Shown: piece by piece, positions 33,676-41,513 of the stretch
Position numbering within the stretch: the first letter of the stretch is position 1
Layout: each line of letters opens with the position of its first letter
Origin: M55B174 sp034716235
Lineage (GTDB): Bacteria > Patescibacteriota > Minisyncoccia > CAIUEV01 > JAHKAQ01
Direction of reading: 5' to 3'
DNA: 64,000 nt
Assembly (NCBI GenBank): GCA_034716235.1
Contig: JAYEHH010000019.1
Coordinates: 20,340-84,339, forward strand
The notes under the pieces: generated by a model
The model's database searches: none
What the model was told of the DNA's origin: nothing
Seen by the model: only the letters and a program-made list of their open reading frames with translations
Position numbers and translations under genes: made by a program

Positions 33676-35154
33676 CTATTTTTCAATTGTTCCACGTGGA
33701 ACAATTTGATCGTTATTGTTTTTAATAAACTTGCTACTAGAAATAATAATGATTAAAAATATAGCTAAGATTGCATTGCCCTGACTAAGCGTGTAAAGAT
33801 AATGATCGACAATCCCAGATATTAATAGCAAGAGAAAGCCAGTTAGTATTATTTTATTATGAAAACTTGGTCCGGATATTTTTTTATTTAAAAATAGGAA
33901 ATTTATTAGGAAAAACAAAAGGAAGGATGTTAAAATAATCCCCAATTCACTCATGGTTATTAAGCACATATTATGCACAGGTTGAAGCTCCCAAGGGCTT
34001 AAATTAAAGGAATTGTGCGATTCAGTAAAAAGAATAAAAGTGCCTGCCCCAGCGCCTAGTAAGGGATTCTGTGTAATTATTTGCTGGGAAGATGCTAAAT
34101 AGATTTCTCTTAAAGTGGTATCTTCCTTTTTAAAGGATCCTTTCTCATTCCACCTGTTTTTAACTAATGGTAAAAAAATTAACAATAAAACGAACAGACT
34201 TCCTAAAGAAATTATTACTACTCTGTTTAAATATTGTTTTCTACAAAAAAATATTCCAACAAGAAAAAGCAATAAAAGAAAGATAGAAATTCTAGAGAAA
34301 GTAAAAAAAAGTGCTACAGAGTTTATTAAAATAATTAAAGAAAGTAGCTTGATTTTATTCTTAGATACAAATTTAAATAATGCTTTAATTGGTTTTTTAA
34401 TATGCAATATCAAATTGTTCCACGTGGAACAATTTGATATTGAACCATGTTTAGGAATGTTCCACGTGGAACATTCGGTCGCTATTCCCTTTAAATAAGC
34501 CAAATAAAAAAAAGAAAATGAAATACTTGCCAGTAAAAACCCTCCCAGAATATTTGGATGAGGCTCTGTCCCGTAGGCTCTAATCATCTTTCCCAAAGAA
34601 GAATCAATCTTGGCAACGCCTAAAATATCTGAAGCCAGTAGGCTTTCTCCCAATAATTCTAACCCTAAAGATCTTTGAATAATAAATTGACCGATAGCAA
34701 TCAATGCCTGTAAAAAGGATGCGATAATAATTAATTGAATGGTGGTGAATAATCTTTTTGAATTTGAGATAAAAGATACCCCAAAAAATACAAGCAATGA
34801 CCAAATTAAAAGATGAAATAATTTATGGATTGAAAGCAATACATTTATTGAGTTGAATACATTTAGCAATGCAAGAACTGCAATTGCTAGAAAGATTAGT
34901 AAATATCTATAGCTTGACAATTTCTTAATAAGATTGCTTAATATAAACTTACCATTGATTAAGAATAGTAATATAATGAGTATCTCAGGAAAAGAAATAT
35001 AAAGACTATTGTATTCAATAAAATGATTCTCAATAAAGGAAAAAGAATTAGAAAAAAAGAATCTTTTTTGAAAAGGGATTAAAAATATTATGGAATAAAA
35101 AAGGAAAGCTGTTAGCTGTTTTCTTACTTGGATAATATTTAATCTTTGTAGCAT
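33676..35154 (-). CDS. O-antigen polymerase/ligase family membrane protein with parS sites in its coding sequence
   Basis: 492 aa with about 11-12 hydrophobic helices. Family region: QQIITQNPLLGAGAGTFILF, then the His-containing loop QPVHNMCLITMSELGIILTSF. It is a second Wzy/WaaL-type gene in the window, opposite in strand to the one at 19358-20836 and without neighbouring glycan genes. A hydrophilic loop of the protein contains CSTWN twice (TECSTWNIPKHGSISNCSTW), which is the translation of two parS sites; a third, read in another frame as IVPRGTI, encodes the C-terminus. These segments are therefore likely insertions tolerated by the protein. Confidence 0.85.
   Translation of the reverse strand: MLQRLNIIQVRKQLTAFLFYSIIFLIPFQKRFFFSNSFSFIENHFIEYNSLYISFPEILIILLFLINGKFILSNLIKKLSSYRYLLIFLAIAVLALLNVFNSINVLLSIHKLFHLLIWSLLVFFGVSFISNSKRLFTTIQLIIIASFLQALIAIGQFIIQRSLGLELLGESLLASDILGVAKIDSSLGKMIRAYGTEPHPNILGGFLLASISFSFFYLAYLKGIATECSTWNIPKHGSISNCSTWNNLILHIKKPIKALFKFVSKNKIKLLSLIILINSVALFFTFSRISIFLLLLFLVGIFFCRKQYLNRVVIISLGSLFVLLLIFLPLVKNRWNEKGSFKKEDTTLREIYLASSQQIITQNPLLGAGAGTFILFTESHNSFNLSPWELQPVHNMCLITMSELGIILTSFLLFFLINFLFLNKKISGPSFHNKIILTGFLLLLISGIVDHYLYTLSQGNAILAIFLIIIISSSKFIKNNNDQIVPRGTIEK
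33688..33703. promoter_or_regulatory. parS site 4 (inside the 3' end of a polymerase gene)
   Basis: Exact TGTTCCACGTGGAACA within the last codons of the minus-strand polymerase gene, where it encodes IVPRGTI. Confidence 0.88.
34416..34431. promoter_or_regulatory. parS site 5 (inside coding sequence)
   Basis: Exact TGTTCCACGTGGAACA; the palindrome extends to 34 bp (34407-34440). It encodes CSTWN in the polymerase. Confidence 0.88.
34458..34473. promoter_or_regulatory. parS site 6 (inside coding sequence)
   Basis: Exact TGTTCCACGTGGAACA, 42 bp from site 5, the same spacing and spacer as sites 1 and 2. It encodes the other CSTWN. Confidence 0.88.
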
Positions 35155-35285
35155 TTTGAAATATTATTTTAATAGGTAACATTAACAGAAATATTTTTTT
35201 TGTCACTTTTTTAGATAGAATATTTCATAGGAGTTGTTTATTGCCTCATTAATACTAGGAAATTGACATACTGACAAAAGGCTGT

Positions 35286-35314
35286 TTGATTTTTTGCTAT
35301 AAGAATGGTATAAT
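35286..35314 (+). promoter_or_regulatory. Sigma-70-type promoter
   Basis: TTGATT (35286-35291), 17-nt spacer, TATAAT (35309-35314). Transcription would enter the hairpin-rich region ahead of the DksA/TraR gene. Confidence 0.6.
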
Positions 35315-35731
35315 ATAAAAGTTGAGTAAAGAACCTTAACAAATGAATTGTTAGCTTCAAATTTAGCAGAAGTTTTCTGGCTGTAATGTTTTGGTTTGTG
35401 AATAAATTATAGTTAGTAATCTTCTGCTGAATAAATCCTAATTATTGTTTTGTTTTTTAAAATAAAAATAAAAATAAAAATTATTATAAACAAAAATAAA
35501 AAATTGAAAATCTTAAACGCTGTCTAAAAAAAACGAAACAATAAAAAATTATTTGGTAGAAGAAAAGGAGCTTAACAGTTCCACATCTCGTCACAAAGAA
35601 TATCCAGACGAAACAATAAAAAATAAAAAAGTTTCGTTTAGCGTTTTATCACCCTTTCGCTTATGGATTGGTTCTTTTTACCCTTTATGACGAGCTCGAG
35701 CGGGTGACAGTTCTCCAAAAGTAATATAATA

Positions 35732-35753
35732 GGGGAATCTGTCCCCGCTTTTT
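35732..35753 (+). terminator. Rho-independent terminator
   Basis: GGGGA, loop ATCTG, TCCCC, then GCTTTTT. It lies 117 nt ahead of the DksA/TraR start, so it either ends an upstream RNA or attenuates that gene. Confidence 0.55.
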
Positions 35754-35869
35754 AATTTTTGATCAACTGATTTGTCATTTTAGAATATTCTTGATAAAAT
35801 TTAAACTACTAAAGTGAAATTATTAATTTACTATTTAAGTTTAAAATATTAAGTAATAAAAAATAAATT

Positions 35870-36247
35870 ATGTTAAGCCAAGAAGATATTAAAGAATTTG
35901 AAGAGCAATTATTAAAACAAAAAATGGACTTTGAGGAACAGTTAAATAAAATAGCCAAAAAAGACAAAAAGATAAAAGATAATTATAGAACATCCTTCCC
36001 AAATTACGGGAGAGAGGATCAGGACAACGCCGAAGAGGTAGAAGTCTATGACAGTACTCTTTCTCTGGAAGGCCAATTAGAATTAGAGCTCAGAAAGGTT
36101 AACATTGCTCTAGATAAAATAGAACAGGATAAGGGATATGGTTTGTGTGAGAATTGTGGGAAAGAAATTGGGATAAAAAGATTAAAGGCGTATCCCTGGG
36201 CCGGTAAGTGCATAACCTGTGCCAAGCAAAAAAATCATTCCACCTAA
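35870..36247 (+). CDS. TraR/DksA family zinc-finger protein
   Basis: 125 aa. A coiled-coil N-terminus (EFEEQLLKQKMDFEEQLNKIAKK) leads to the family zinc finger CENCGKEIGIKRLKAYPWAGKCITC with four Cys. DksA-like proteins bind RNA polymerase through the secondary channel and modulate initiation, often with ppGpp. The acidic DxxDxA tip of true DksA is not obvious; QDNAEEVE sits near that position. Preceded by a long leader with a terminator and followed by a terminator, so it is a single-gene unit. Confidence 0.9.
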   Translation: MLSQEDIKEFEEQLLKQKMDFEEQLNKIAKKDKKIKDNYRTSFPNYGREDQDNAEEVEVYDSTLSLEGQLELELRKVNIALDKIEQDKGYGLCENCGKEIGIKRLKAYPWAGKCITCAKQKNHST

Positions 36248-36291
36248 GGTGTATTTAAAAACTAGAGAAGAAAACAATTTTCAAGTTTATT

Positions 36292-36320
36292 AAAACCTCT
36301 TGCTGGAGGTTTTAATTTTA
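36292..36320 (+). terminator. Rho-independent terminator
   Basis: AAAACCTC, loop TTGCTG, GAGGTTTT, then AATTTTA. It lies 45 nt after the DksA/TraR stop and before lspA. Confidence 0.7.
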
Positions 36321-36365
36321 GTAACTAAACTTTATTTAAATAAAAATAGGTTAAATTTGTAGAAG

Positions 36366-36815
36366 ATGAAAACAAGAGAAAATACAAAGAGTAAAATTAA
36401 GTTATTCTACTGGCTTTTTGTGCCTCTTGTTTTGGATCAGTTGCTAAAAACTATTCTAGTAAAACAAGATTTTTTTTCATTAAAATTTCAGATAGACTAT
36501 TCTTGGCTTGTTTATGTTTGCAATAAGGGGATTGCTTTTGGAATTGAGTTTAATAAGTTTTTAATTATTTTTATAAACTTTTTTATAATCACCTTGCTAT
36601 TATATGGCACAGAGAGAGTGGGGATTAGAAAAGGAAGTAAAATAGCCAGCTATTTGATAATTGGAGCAGCCATTTCTAATCTTCTGGATCGTTTAATTTA
36701 TGGATGTGTGGTGGATTATATTGATTTTCAAATTTGGCCAGTTTTTAACTTGGCTGATCTTACGATAACTCTTTCGGTTTTTTACTTGTTGTTTCATTTT
36801 AAAAAAAGAAAATAA
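36366..36815 (+). CDS. lspA: Lipoprotein signal peptidase LspA
   Basis: 149-aa aspartic peptidase with four membrane helices that removes lipoprotein signal peptides. Catalytic motifs: SNLLDRLIYGCVVDYIDF with the first Asp, and FNLADLTI with the second. The N-terminal DQLLKTILV and NKGIAFGIE also fit. The propeller lipoprotein at 28209-29633 is an obvious substrate. The enzyme lies between the DksA/TraR and ComM-like genes. Confidence 0.95.
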   Translation: MKTRENTKSKIKLFYWLFVPLVLDQLLKTILVKQDFFSLKFQIDYSWLVYVCNKGIAFGIEFNKFLIIFINFFIITLLLYGTERVGIRKGSKIASYLIIGAAISNLLDRLIYGCVVDYIDFQIWPVFNLADLTITLSVFYLLFHFKKRK

Positions 36816-36961
36816 CAAGCTCTCTAAAAAGCAACTCAAATTATTGATACGGACTGGTAATCTAGGATGAAATGGTGCAAAAGAGAATCTAAAAATAATT
36901 TTAGTTAAGATAGCTCTGACCAAAAAATAATTTAAATCAGTCCTAGTTTAAGAATAAAACT

Positions 36962-38497
36962 ATGTTTTCTCAGGTAAAATCTTTTGTCTTGGATGGTCTT
37001 GACTGCAAAGAAGTAGAAATAGAGACAGATAGGTCGGGGGGATTACACAACTTTACCTTAGTAGGCCTCCCAGATACAGCCATTAGAGAATCTAGAGACA
37101 GGGTAGGGGCAGCAATAAAAAATAGTGGCTTTAAGCCCCCTTATCATTTTGGAAGGATTACTGTTTCTTTGGCTCCTTCTTATTTAAAGAAAACAGGGTG
37201 TGGTTTAGATCTTGCGATTGCAATTTCTATTTTAGAAGCCACTAACCAAATTTCTCCCTTGAAAGAAAAGGTTGCGTATTTAGGAGAGCTATCATTGGAT
37301 GGCGAGCTAAGAGAAACACAGGGAATTTTGTCAATTGTTATAGCCTCTCGACAGGCTGGGTATAAAAAATTTTTTATACCAACCGCAAATGCTAAGGAGG
37401 CGAATTTAATAGATGGCATAGAAATTATTCCATTAAGGTCCTTGGGAGAGTATATTTCTTACTTAAAAGGAGAGCTTAACTTAAAAACCAATGCTTTTAA
37501 ATTGGATTTGCCCACTCTTCAAAAAGAAAAAGAATCTTTTGAGATAGATATCGCTGATATAAAAGGTCAAGAAAAAGCCAAAAGAGCATTATTAATTATA
37601 GCTGCTGGAGGCCATAATCTACTTTTTTCTGGTTCTCCCGGAACTGGCAAAACATTTTTAGCGAGAGCGCTTCCCTCAATATTGCCCAGCCCATCACTAG
37701 AAGAACAACTAGAGGCGACTAAAATATATTCCGTTGCTGGATTGCTTCCCATGGATATTCCCTTAATTATGACAAGACCATTTAGATCTCCTCATCATAC
37801 CGCATCAGATGTTGCTTTAGTTGGTGGAGGGTCAAAAATAAATCCTGGAGAAATTACTCTAGCTCACAGAGGAGTACTTTTTCTAGATGAAATTCTTGAA
37901 TTTTCAAAAAAGACATTAGATAGCTTAAGGCAGCCACTGGAAGATGGAACAATTAATATTTCTAGAGCTTCCGGTTCAGTTACTTTTCCAGCTAAGTTTA
38001 TTTTAGTAGGGGCAATGAATCCTTGCCCCTGTGGCTACTTAAATGATCCAGATAGAGCATGCACCTGTACCCCGTCTGCCATTAATAGATACAGACAGCG
38101 ATTGTCCGGACCAATAATTGATAGAATTGATCTTTTTGTTGAAATTAGGAGGGTAAAATACAAAAAAATAAAAGAAGGTTTAGTCGGCCAAACATCTAAA
38201 GAGGCTAGAGGATTAGTAGAAGTTGCCAGAAAAATTCAACTTAAAAGATTTAAAGGAAAAAATATTTTAACCAATTCAGAAATGAGCTCTAAGGATGTTG
38301 AGAAATATTGTTCTTTAGATTCTCAAGGCGAGTCTTTTATTAAGAAAGCCACAGAAACTTATTGTTTTTCTACGAGATCCTATTATCGCATATTAAAAAT
38401 CGCTAGAACCATAGCGGATCTAGCGATTAAAGATAAAATTCAGAGCGAGCACATTGCTGAAGCTCTACAGTATCAATTAAAAGAAGTAGGAAGTTAA
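36962..38497 (+). CDS. comM: ComM/YifB family AAA+ ATPase (Mg-chelatase-like)
   Basis: 511 aa. An N-terminal Lon-protease-like domain (VKSFVLDGLDCKEVEIETD...VSLAPSYLKKTG) is followed by an Mg-chelatase-type AAA+ domain with Walker A FSGSPGTGKTFLARAL near residue 222 and GVLFLDEILEF near 303, then a C-terminal helical part ending in a zinc-like CPCGYLNDPDRACTC segment ahead of SAINRYRQRLSGPIIDRIDL. ComM promotes branch migration when imported DNA is integrated during natural transformation. With a pilus ATPase at the left edge, competence is plausible. The last 4 nt overlap the convergent LysM-CHAP gene. Confidence 0.93.
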   Translation: MFSQVKSFVLDGLDCKEVEIETDRSGGLHNFTLVGLPDTAIRESRDRVGAAIKNSGFKPPYHFGRITVSLAPSYLKKTGCGLDLAIAISILEATNQISPLKEKVAYLGELSLDGELRETQGILSIVIASRQAGYKKFFIPTANAKEANLIDGIEIIPLRSLGEYISYLKGELNLKTNAFKLDLPTLQKEKESFEIDIADIKGQEKAKRALLIIAAGGHNLLFSGSPGTGKTFLARALPSILPSPSLEEQLEATKIYSVAGLLPMDIPLIMTRPFRSPHHTASDVALVGGGSKINPGEITLAHRGVLFLDEILEFSKKTLDSLRQPLEDGTINISRASGSVTFPAKFILVGAMNPCPCGYLNDPDRACTCTPSAINRYRQRLSGPIIDRIDLFVEIRRVKYKKIKEGLVGQTSKEARGLVEVARKIQLKRFKGKNILTNSEMSSKDVEKYCSLDSQGESFIKKATETYCFSTRSYYRILKIARTIADLAIKDKIQSEHIAEALQYQLKEVGS

Positions 38498-39690
38498 TAA
38501 ATGTAACCCTTAATTACAGAACTGCTAGCGCTGAGAGTTCTTTGGCTTACTTTACCCCAACCTCTGTAATTCATTTCTGAAACTGTTATTTTGCCACCTT
38601 TTACTTTCTCTACAACAGCTACGTGACCATAACGACTTTCTCTGGTTACAACAATTGATCCAACTTTAGGAGATTTTCCGGTTTTTGCTCCATAGGCTTT
38701 AGCATGATAAAGCCATGTTCCCGCATTTCCTCCCCAAGGAACATGTTTTCTTGAGGCAACGTACCAAGTACACCAACCATAAGGAAAGCGATGAGCTGGA
38801 TATTTATATCTTTTTTTTGATAGGGTTTCGCTAGCTTGGGTAGAAACAGTGTTTTGAGCTGTCCCTGTGGTACTAGCATATGTAGTAGCTTGACTATCCG
38901 TGTAACGAGGCTTACTTTCTTGCTTTCCATCAGGGATAACAATTTCGTCTCCAATGTTTAAATCTCCATCGGCGGGAACATCATTAAAGGTTATGATTTT
39001 TTTCTCGCTTGTTTTGTATAATTTAGCCAGAGATTTTACCGTATCATGTTTTTTTACTTTGTGCTTTATTCCTGTTATTGGAAGGATAAAGATCTCATCT
39101 CCTGGTTTTATAATAGAGCTTTCTGTTAAATCATTTGCCCAAAGAATAGTATTAACGGTAATGGAATATTTTTGGGCAATAGAGCCGGCAGTATCTCCAT
39201 CTTGAACTTTATAGACAAAAACATCTTGACCGGAAACATTAAACTCGTCAGGAGTTGGGTTAGTTACTGGTGCTAAAGCACTAACCACCGTATTTTTTTC
39301 ACCTTCTTCTTTAAGATATTGTTCATATTCTGCTAGTTCGTAAGCATCAGCAATAGGAGCCAAAGCTAAAGAGTTGGATTTCTCTATTTTATTATATATG
39401 GGAGTTAAGGTGTTATCTTCTGCAAGAAATGAATTATTACCTAAAACATTTCTATTCTGTGATTTTATATTTACGAAAGAAACAAAAATAGCACAGGCTA
39501 GAATTCCTGCTCGAGCGGCATTTTTTTTAATAAAGCCAACCAAAATAGAAAATCTCCCTTTTCTTAAAAAAGTTACTAATTTCCGCTGATAACGATTTAG
39601 ACGACCACAAAGCTCTTTACCTTTAGCTATCAGAGGAGAATATTTAGAAGGAAAGTGTTTAGTCTTCTGCTCCCTCTTTAAACGATTCAA
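38494..39690 (-). CDS. LysM-CHAP peptidoglycan hydrolase
   Basis: 398 aa, probably membrane-anchored and outside the cell. A transmembrane helix near residues 60-77 (AGILACAIFVSFVNI) follows a basic cytoplasmic start. Two LysM domains (YKVQDGDTAGSIAQKYSITV near 155 and HKVKKHDTVKSLAKLYKTSE near 210) bind peptidoglycan, a short Ser/Thr-rich linker follows, then a CHAP amidase/endopeptidase with catalytic Cys in YGWCTWYVA and His in RYGHVAVVE. The start is TTG; no ATG lies upstream in frame before a stop, so the true start is uncertain by a few residues. Confidence 0.92.
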   Translation of the reverse strand: MNRLKREQKTKHFPSKYSPLIAKGKELCGRLNRYQRKLVTFLRKGRFSILVGFIKKNAARAGILACAIFVSFVNIKSQNRNVLGNNSFLAEDNTLTPIYNKIEKSNSLALAPIADAYELAEYEQYLKEEGEKNTVVSALAPVTNPTPDEFNVSGQDVFVYKVQDGDTAGSIAQKYSITVNTILWANDLTESSIIKPGDEIFILPITGIKHKVKKHDTVKSLAKLYKTSEKKIITFNDVPADGDLNIGDEIVIPDGKQESKPRYTDSQATTYASTTGTAQNTVSTQASETLSKKRYKYPAHRFPYGWCTWYVASRKHVPWGGNAGTWLYHAKAYGAKTGKSPKVGSIVVTRESRYGHVAVVEKVKGGKITVSEMNYRGWGKVSQRTLSASSSVIKGYIY

Positions 39691-40028
39691 GTCATTCTTT
39701 TTAAAGAGGTTTTTAGCAAATTTACTAATAGAGATAAAACTCCATTTCGGAAAAAATTTTATGACTTTTTGCTTTATTCCAAAGCTTGTCCAGTCCCTGA
39801 TTGAAAGCCAATCAAAGTTTTTCCTAAAATAATTTAATTCGACACTTAAAAGCTATTTAAATGCTTTATTTGACTTCAGTGGATATCCTAGTGGTTTGTT
39901 ATATAAAGTCAATAGCAGTCTTTCTACCCATCTTGGAATAGTAGAATGGATAAATGTTAGCATAACTTTATTTTATAAACATTCGTAAACTGGAATTAAA
40001 GAACTTTATAAAATTGTAAATAATAAAG
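39691..40028. other. 338-bp intergenic spacer, nothing recognised
   Basis: AT-rich. On the minus strand TTGACTTTATATAACAAACC near 39918 may hold a promoter element for the LysM-CHAP gene. No open frame of note and no RNA fold was supported. Confidence 0.35.
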
Positions 40029-40113
40029 TGCCCGGAGCGAGACTCGAACTCGCATGGGAGAATATCCCAAGGGATTTTAAGTCCCTCGTGTCTACCAATT
40101 CCACCATCCGGGC
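40029..40113 (-). tRNA. tRNA-Leu (UAA)
   Basis: Minus-strand cloverleaf with acceptor GCCCGGA/TCCGGGC, anticodon stem-loop AGGGA-CTTAAAA-TCCCT (anticodon TAA), a long variable arm (TGGGATATTCTCCCA), and T arm GCGAGTTCGAGTCTCGC. Discriminator A. CCA not encoded. The long variable arm fits a class II tRNA. Confidence 0.95.
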
Positions 40114-40153
40114 AATAAAAATACTAAAATAAAATATCTTGAGAATGCTTATG

Positions 40154-40224
40154 AGGCCAGGAGGGGATTTGAACCCCTGTAGAAGGTTTTGCAGACCTTT
40201 TCCTAACCACTCGGACACCTGGCC
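40154..40224 (-). tRNA. tRNA-Cys (GCA)
   Basis: Minus-strand cloverleaf with acceptor GGCCAGG/CCTGGCC, anticodon loop CTGCAAA (anticodon GCA) on stem AAGGT/ACCTT, and T arm AGGGGTTCAAATCCCCT. It lies 40 nt upstream of tRNA-Leu, so the two are probably co-transcribed. CCA not encoded. Confidence 0.95.
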
Positions 40225-40260
40225 TTTTCTATTGAATGCCTTTAAGCAATTTTGTGAAGT

Positions 40261-41046
40261 CTATTTCCAACTTTCAATATCTATAATGAGTGGTTTAATC
40301 TTTAATGATACTTGCTGATCAATAATTAATTGTTTAATCTGCTTAGCTTTATCATTGACTAGATTAATATTTTCTTGAAACTCTTCATAAAGATTTTCAA
40401 TTTGTTGATTATAATCAACGGAAGTATCATTTTCCGATTCTTCAGAATTCTCAGTTTCATTCTGATATTCAGATAATAGGCTTTGATGAAAATTTTGCAA
40501 CTCAACTGGAGGGGTGATGGATAATAATTTTTCTCCAACATCTTCTAAAATATTTTGATTTTTTACATCGTCTTCGATTTCTTGAAATTGATTTATTATT
40601 TGATTCAGATCATCAAAATACTCAAGACACTCTAAATACTTTGAATAAGTAGATTCAACGTCCCGATAAAACATTAGCGTTTCTTCTTTAATAACCTTAG
40701 TTGTTTTAATGGTGGAAAATTGGTTGACCGTATCAAGTTCTTTAATTTGAATCTTTGAGTTTTTTAAAACATTTTGAATAATTTTAATTTGTTGTTGAGT
40801 ACCCTCTAGAATTTTAGGGTTACTGGCATCAATAATATCAATCTCTTCTTTAATACTGCTAGCTTCGTTTAAGTCTTCAACTGTCTGACTAAATCCCTGA
40901 GCAGTCTCTTTAATAAAATTCTTTTGTTGTTGCTCTTGATAATTCAAATAAATAAAAAAGGTAATAAGAAAAATACTTACAAGCAATGCAAGAGAAAGCA
41001 GAAAAAGATGTTTTTTTAAAATTCCTTTTTTTGGGTTAGATTGCAT
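40261..41046 (-). CDS. Membrane-anchored coiled-coil protein, unknown function
   Basis: 261 aa. One hydrophobic helix near residues 12-33 (LFLLSLALLVSIFLITFFIYL) after a short basic start, then a long acidic, Glu-, Gln-, Asn-rich extracytoplasmic region with heptad-like patterns (QTVEDLNEASSIKEEID; YEEFQENINLVNDKAKQIKQL). No catalytic motif seen. It is probably a stalk or spacer. It shares strand with the tRNA-Cys/Leu pair. Confidence 0.6.
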   Translation of the reverse strand: MQSNPKKGILKKHLFLLSLALLVSIFLITFFIYLNYQEQQQKNFIKETAQGFSQTVEDLNEASSIKEEIDIIDASNPKILEGTQQQIKIIQNVLKNSKIQIKELDTVNQFSTIKTTKVIKEETLMFYRDVESTYSKYLECLEYFDDLNQIINQFQEIEDDVKNQNILEDVGEKLLSITPPVELQNFHQSLLSEYQNETENSEESENDTSVDYNQQIENLYEEFQENINLVNDKAKQIKQLIIDQQVSLKIKPLIIDIESWK

Positions 41047-41200
41047 TGGTTTATTTTATTGCGATTCTATGTTAATAATAAATTAGGAATAATACAGCCT
41101 ATTTAAATAAAAGGATATATTAACTTGTGGAAACAGGCAACAGCTTGAGAGGAATCAAAATAATAAATATAATTATAATCAATAAATAACTGGGGCATCA

Positions 41201-41485
41201 ATGATAAATTTAAAAGAAGTTAAAAACATTGCTGAATTGAGCTACATCAATTTTGATGAAGAGGAAATCAAACAATATACGCAAGAGCTTTCAAAAATAA
41301 TGGATTTTTTTACAGTTCTGAAAAAAATAGATACCCAAGATGTTGAACCACTTTTAGGATCTTCTGAGCTTGAAGATGTAACCTTTGAAGATCGTCCCAA
41401 AGCTTGTTTTAATAGTGATAGTATTATTGAAAGAGTTCCCGAGAAACAGGATCGCTATATAAAAACTAGAGCCGTTTTTAATTAA
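41201..41485 (+). CDS. gatC: Asp/Glu-tRNA(Asn/Gln) amidotransferase subunit C
   Basis: 94-aa subunit that wraps GatA and GatB in the complex converting Glu-tRNA(Gln) or Asp-tRNA(Asn) to the amide form. Matches: VKNIAELSYINFDEEEIKQY, LSKIMDFFTVLKKIDTQDVEPL, and the C-terminal YIKTRAVFN. It is 28 nt before gatA; gatB is outside the window. Confidence 0.94.
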   Translation: MINLKEVKNIAELSYINFDEEEIKQYTQELSKIMDFFTVLKKIDTQDVEPLLGSSELEDVTFEDRPKACFNSDSIIERVPEKQDRYIKTRAVFN

Positions 41486-41513
41486 TTTTTATATTTTAGA
41501 AAATAATAAAATA

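Larger units (their letters stand above)
35155..35869. other. 715-bp AT-rich intergenic region with a promoter, hairpins and a terminator
   Basis: No protein gene was supported. A good plus-strand promoter lies at 35286-35314 and a terminator at 35732-35753, with pairing segments between: TTAGCAGAAG (35363-35372) with CTTCTGCTGA (35421-35430); AAACGCT...AAACGAAAC near 35514-35537 with GTTTCGTTTAGCGTTT near 35631-35646; CTCGTCA with TGACGAG. An AAAAT-repeat tract (about 35459-35482) and two copies of CGAAACAATAAAAAAT are present. This could be an untranslated leader of the DksA/TraR gene or a separate small RNA. Confidence 0.45.

Noticed and set aside
33407..34473. Transcription-factor operators or terminators for the CACGTG palindromes
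   Set aside because: The exact 16-bp identity to parS, repeated six times, including within coding sequence, fits ParB sites better; there are no T-runs.
35263..35268. TTGACA as -35 element for the 35309 TATAAT
   Set aside because: The spacing is about 40 nt; TTGATT at 35286 has the correct 17-nt distance.
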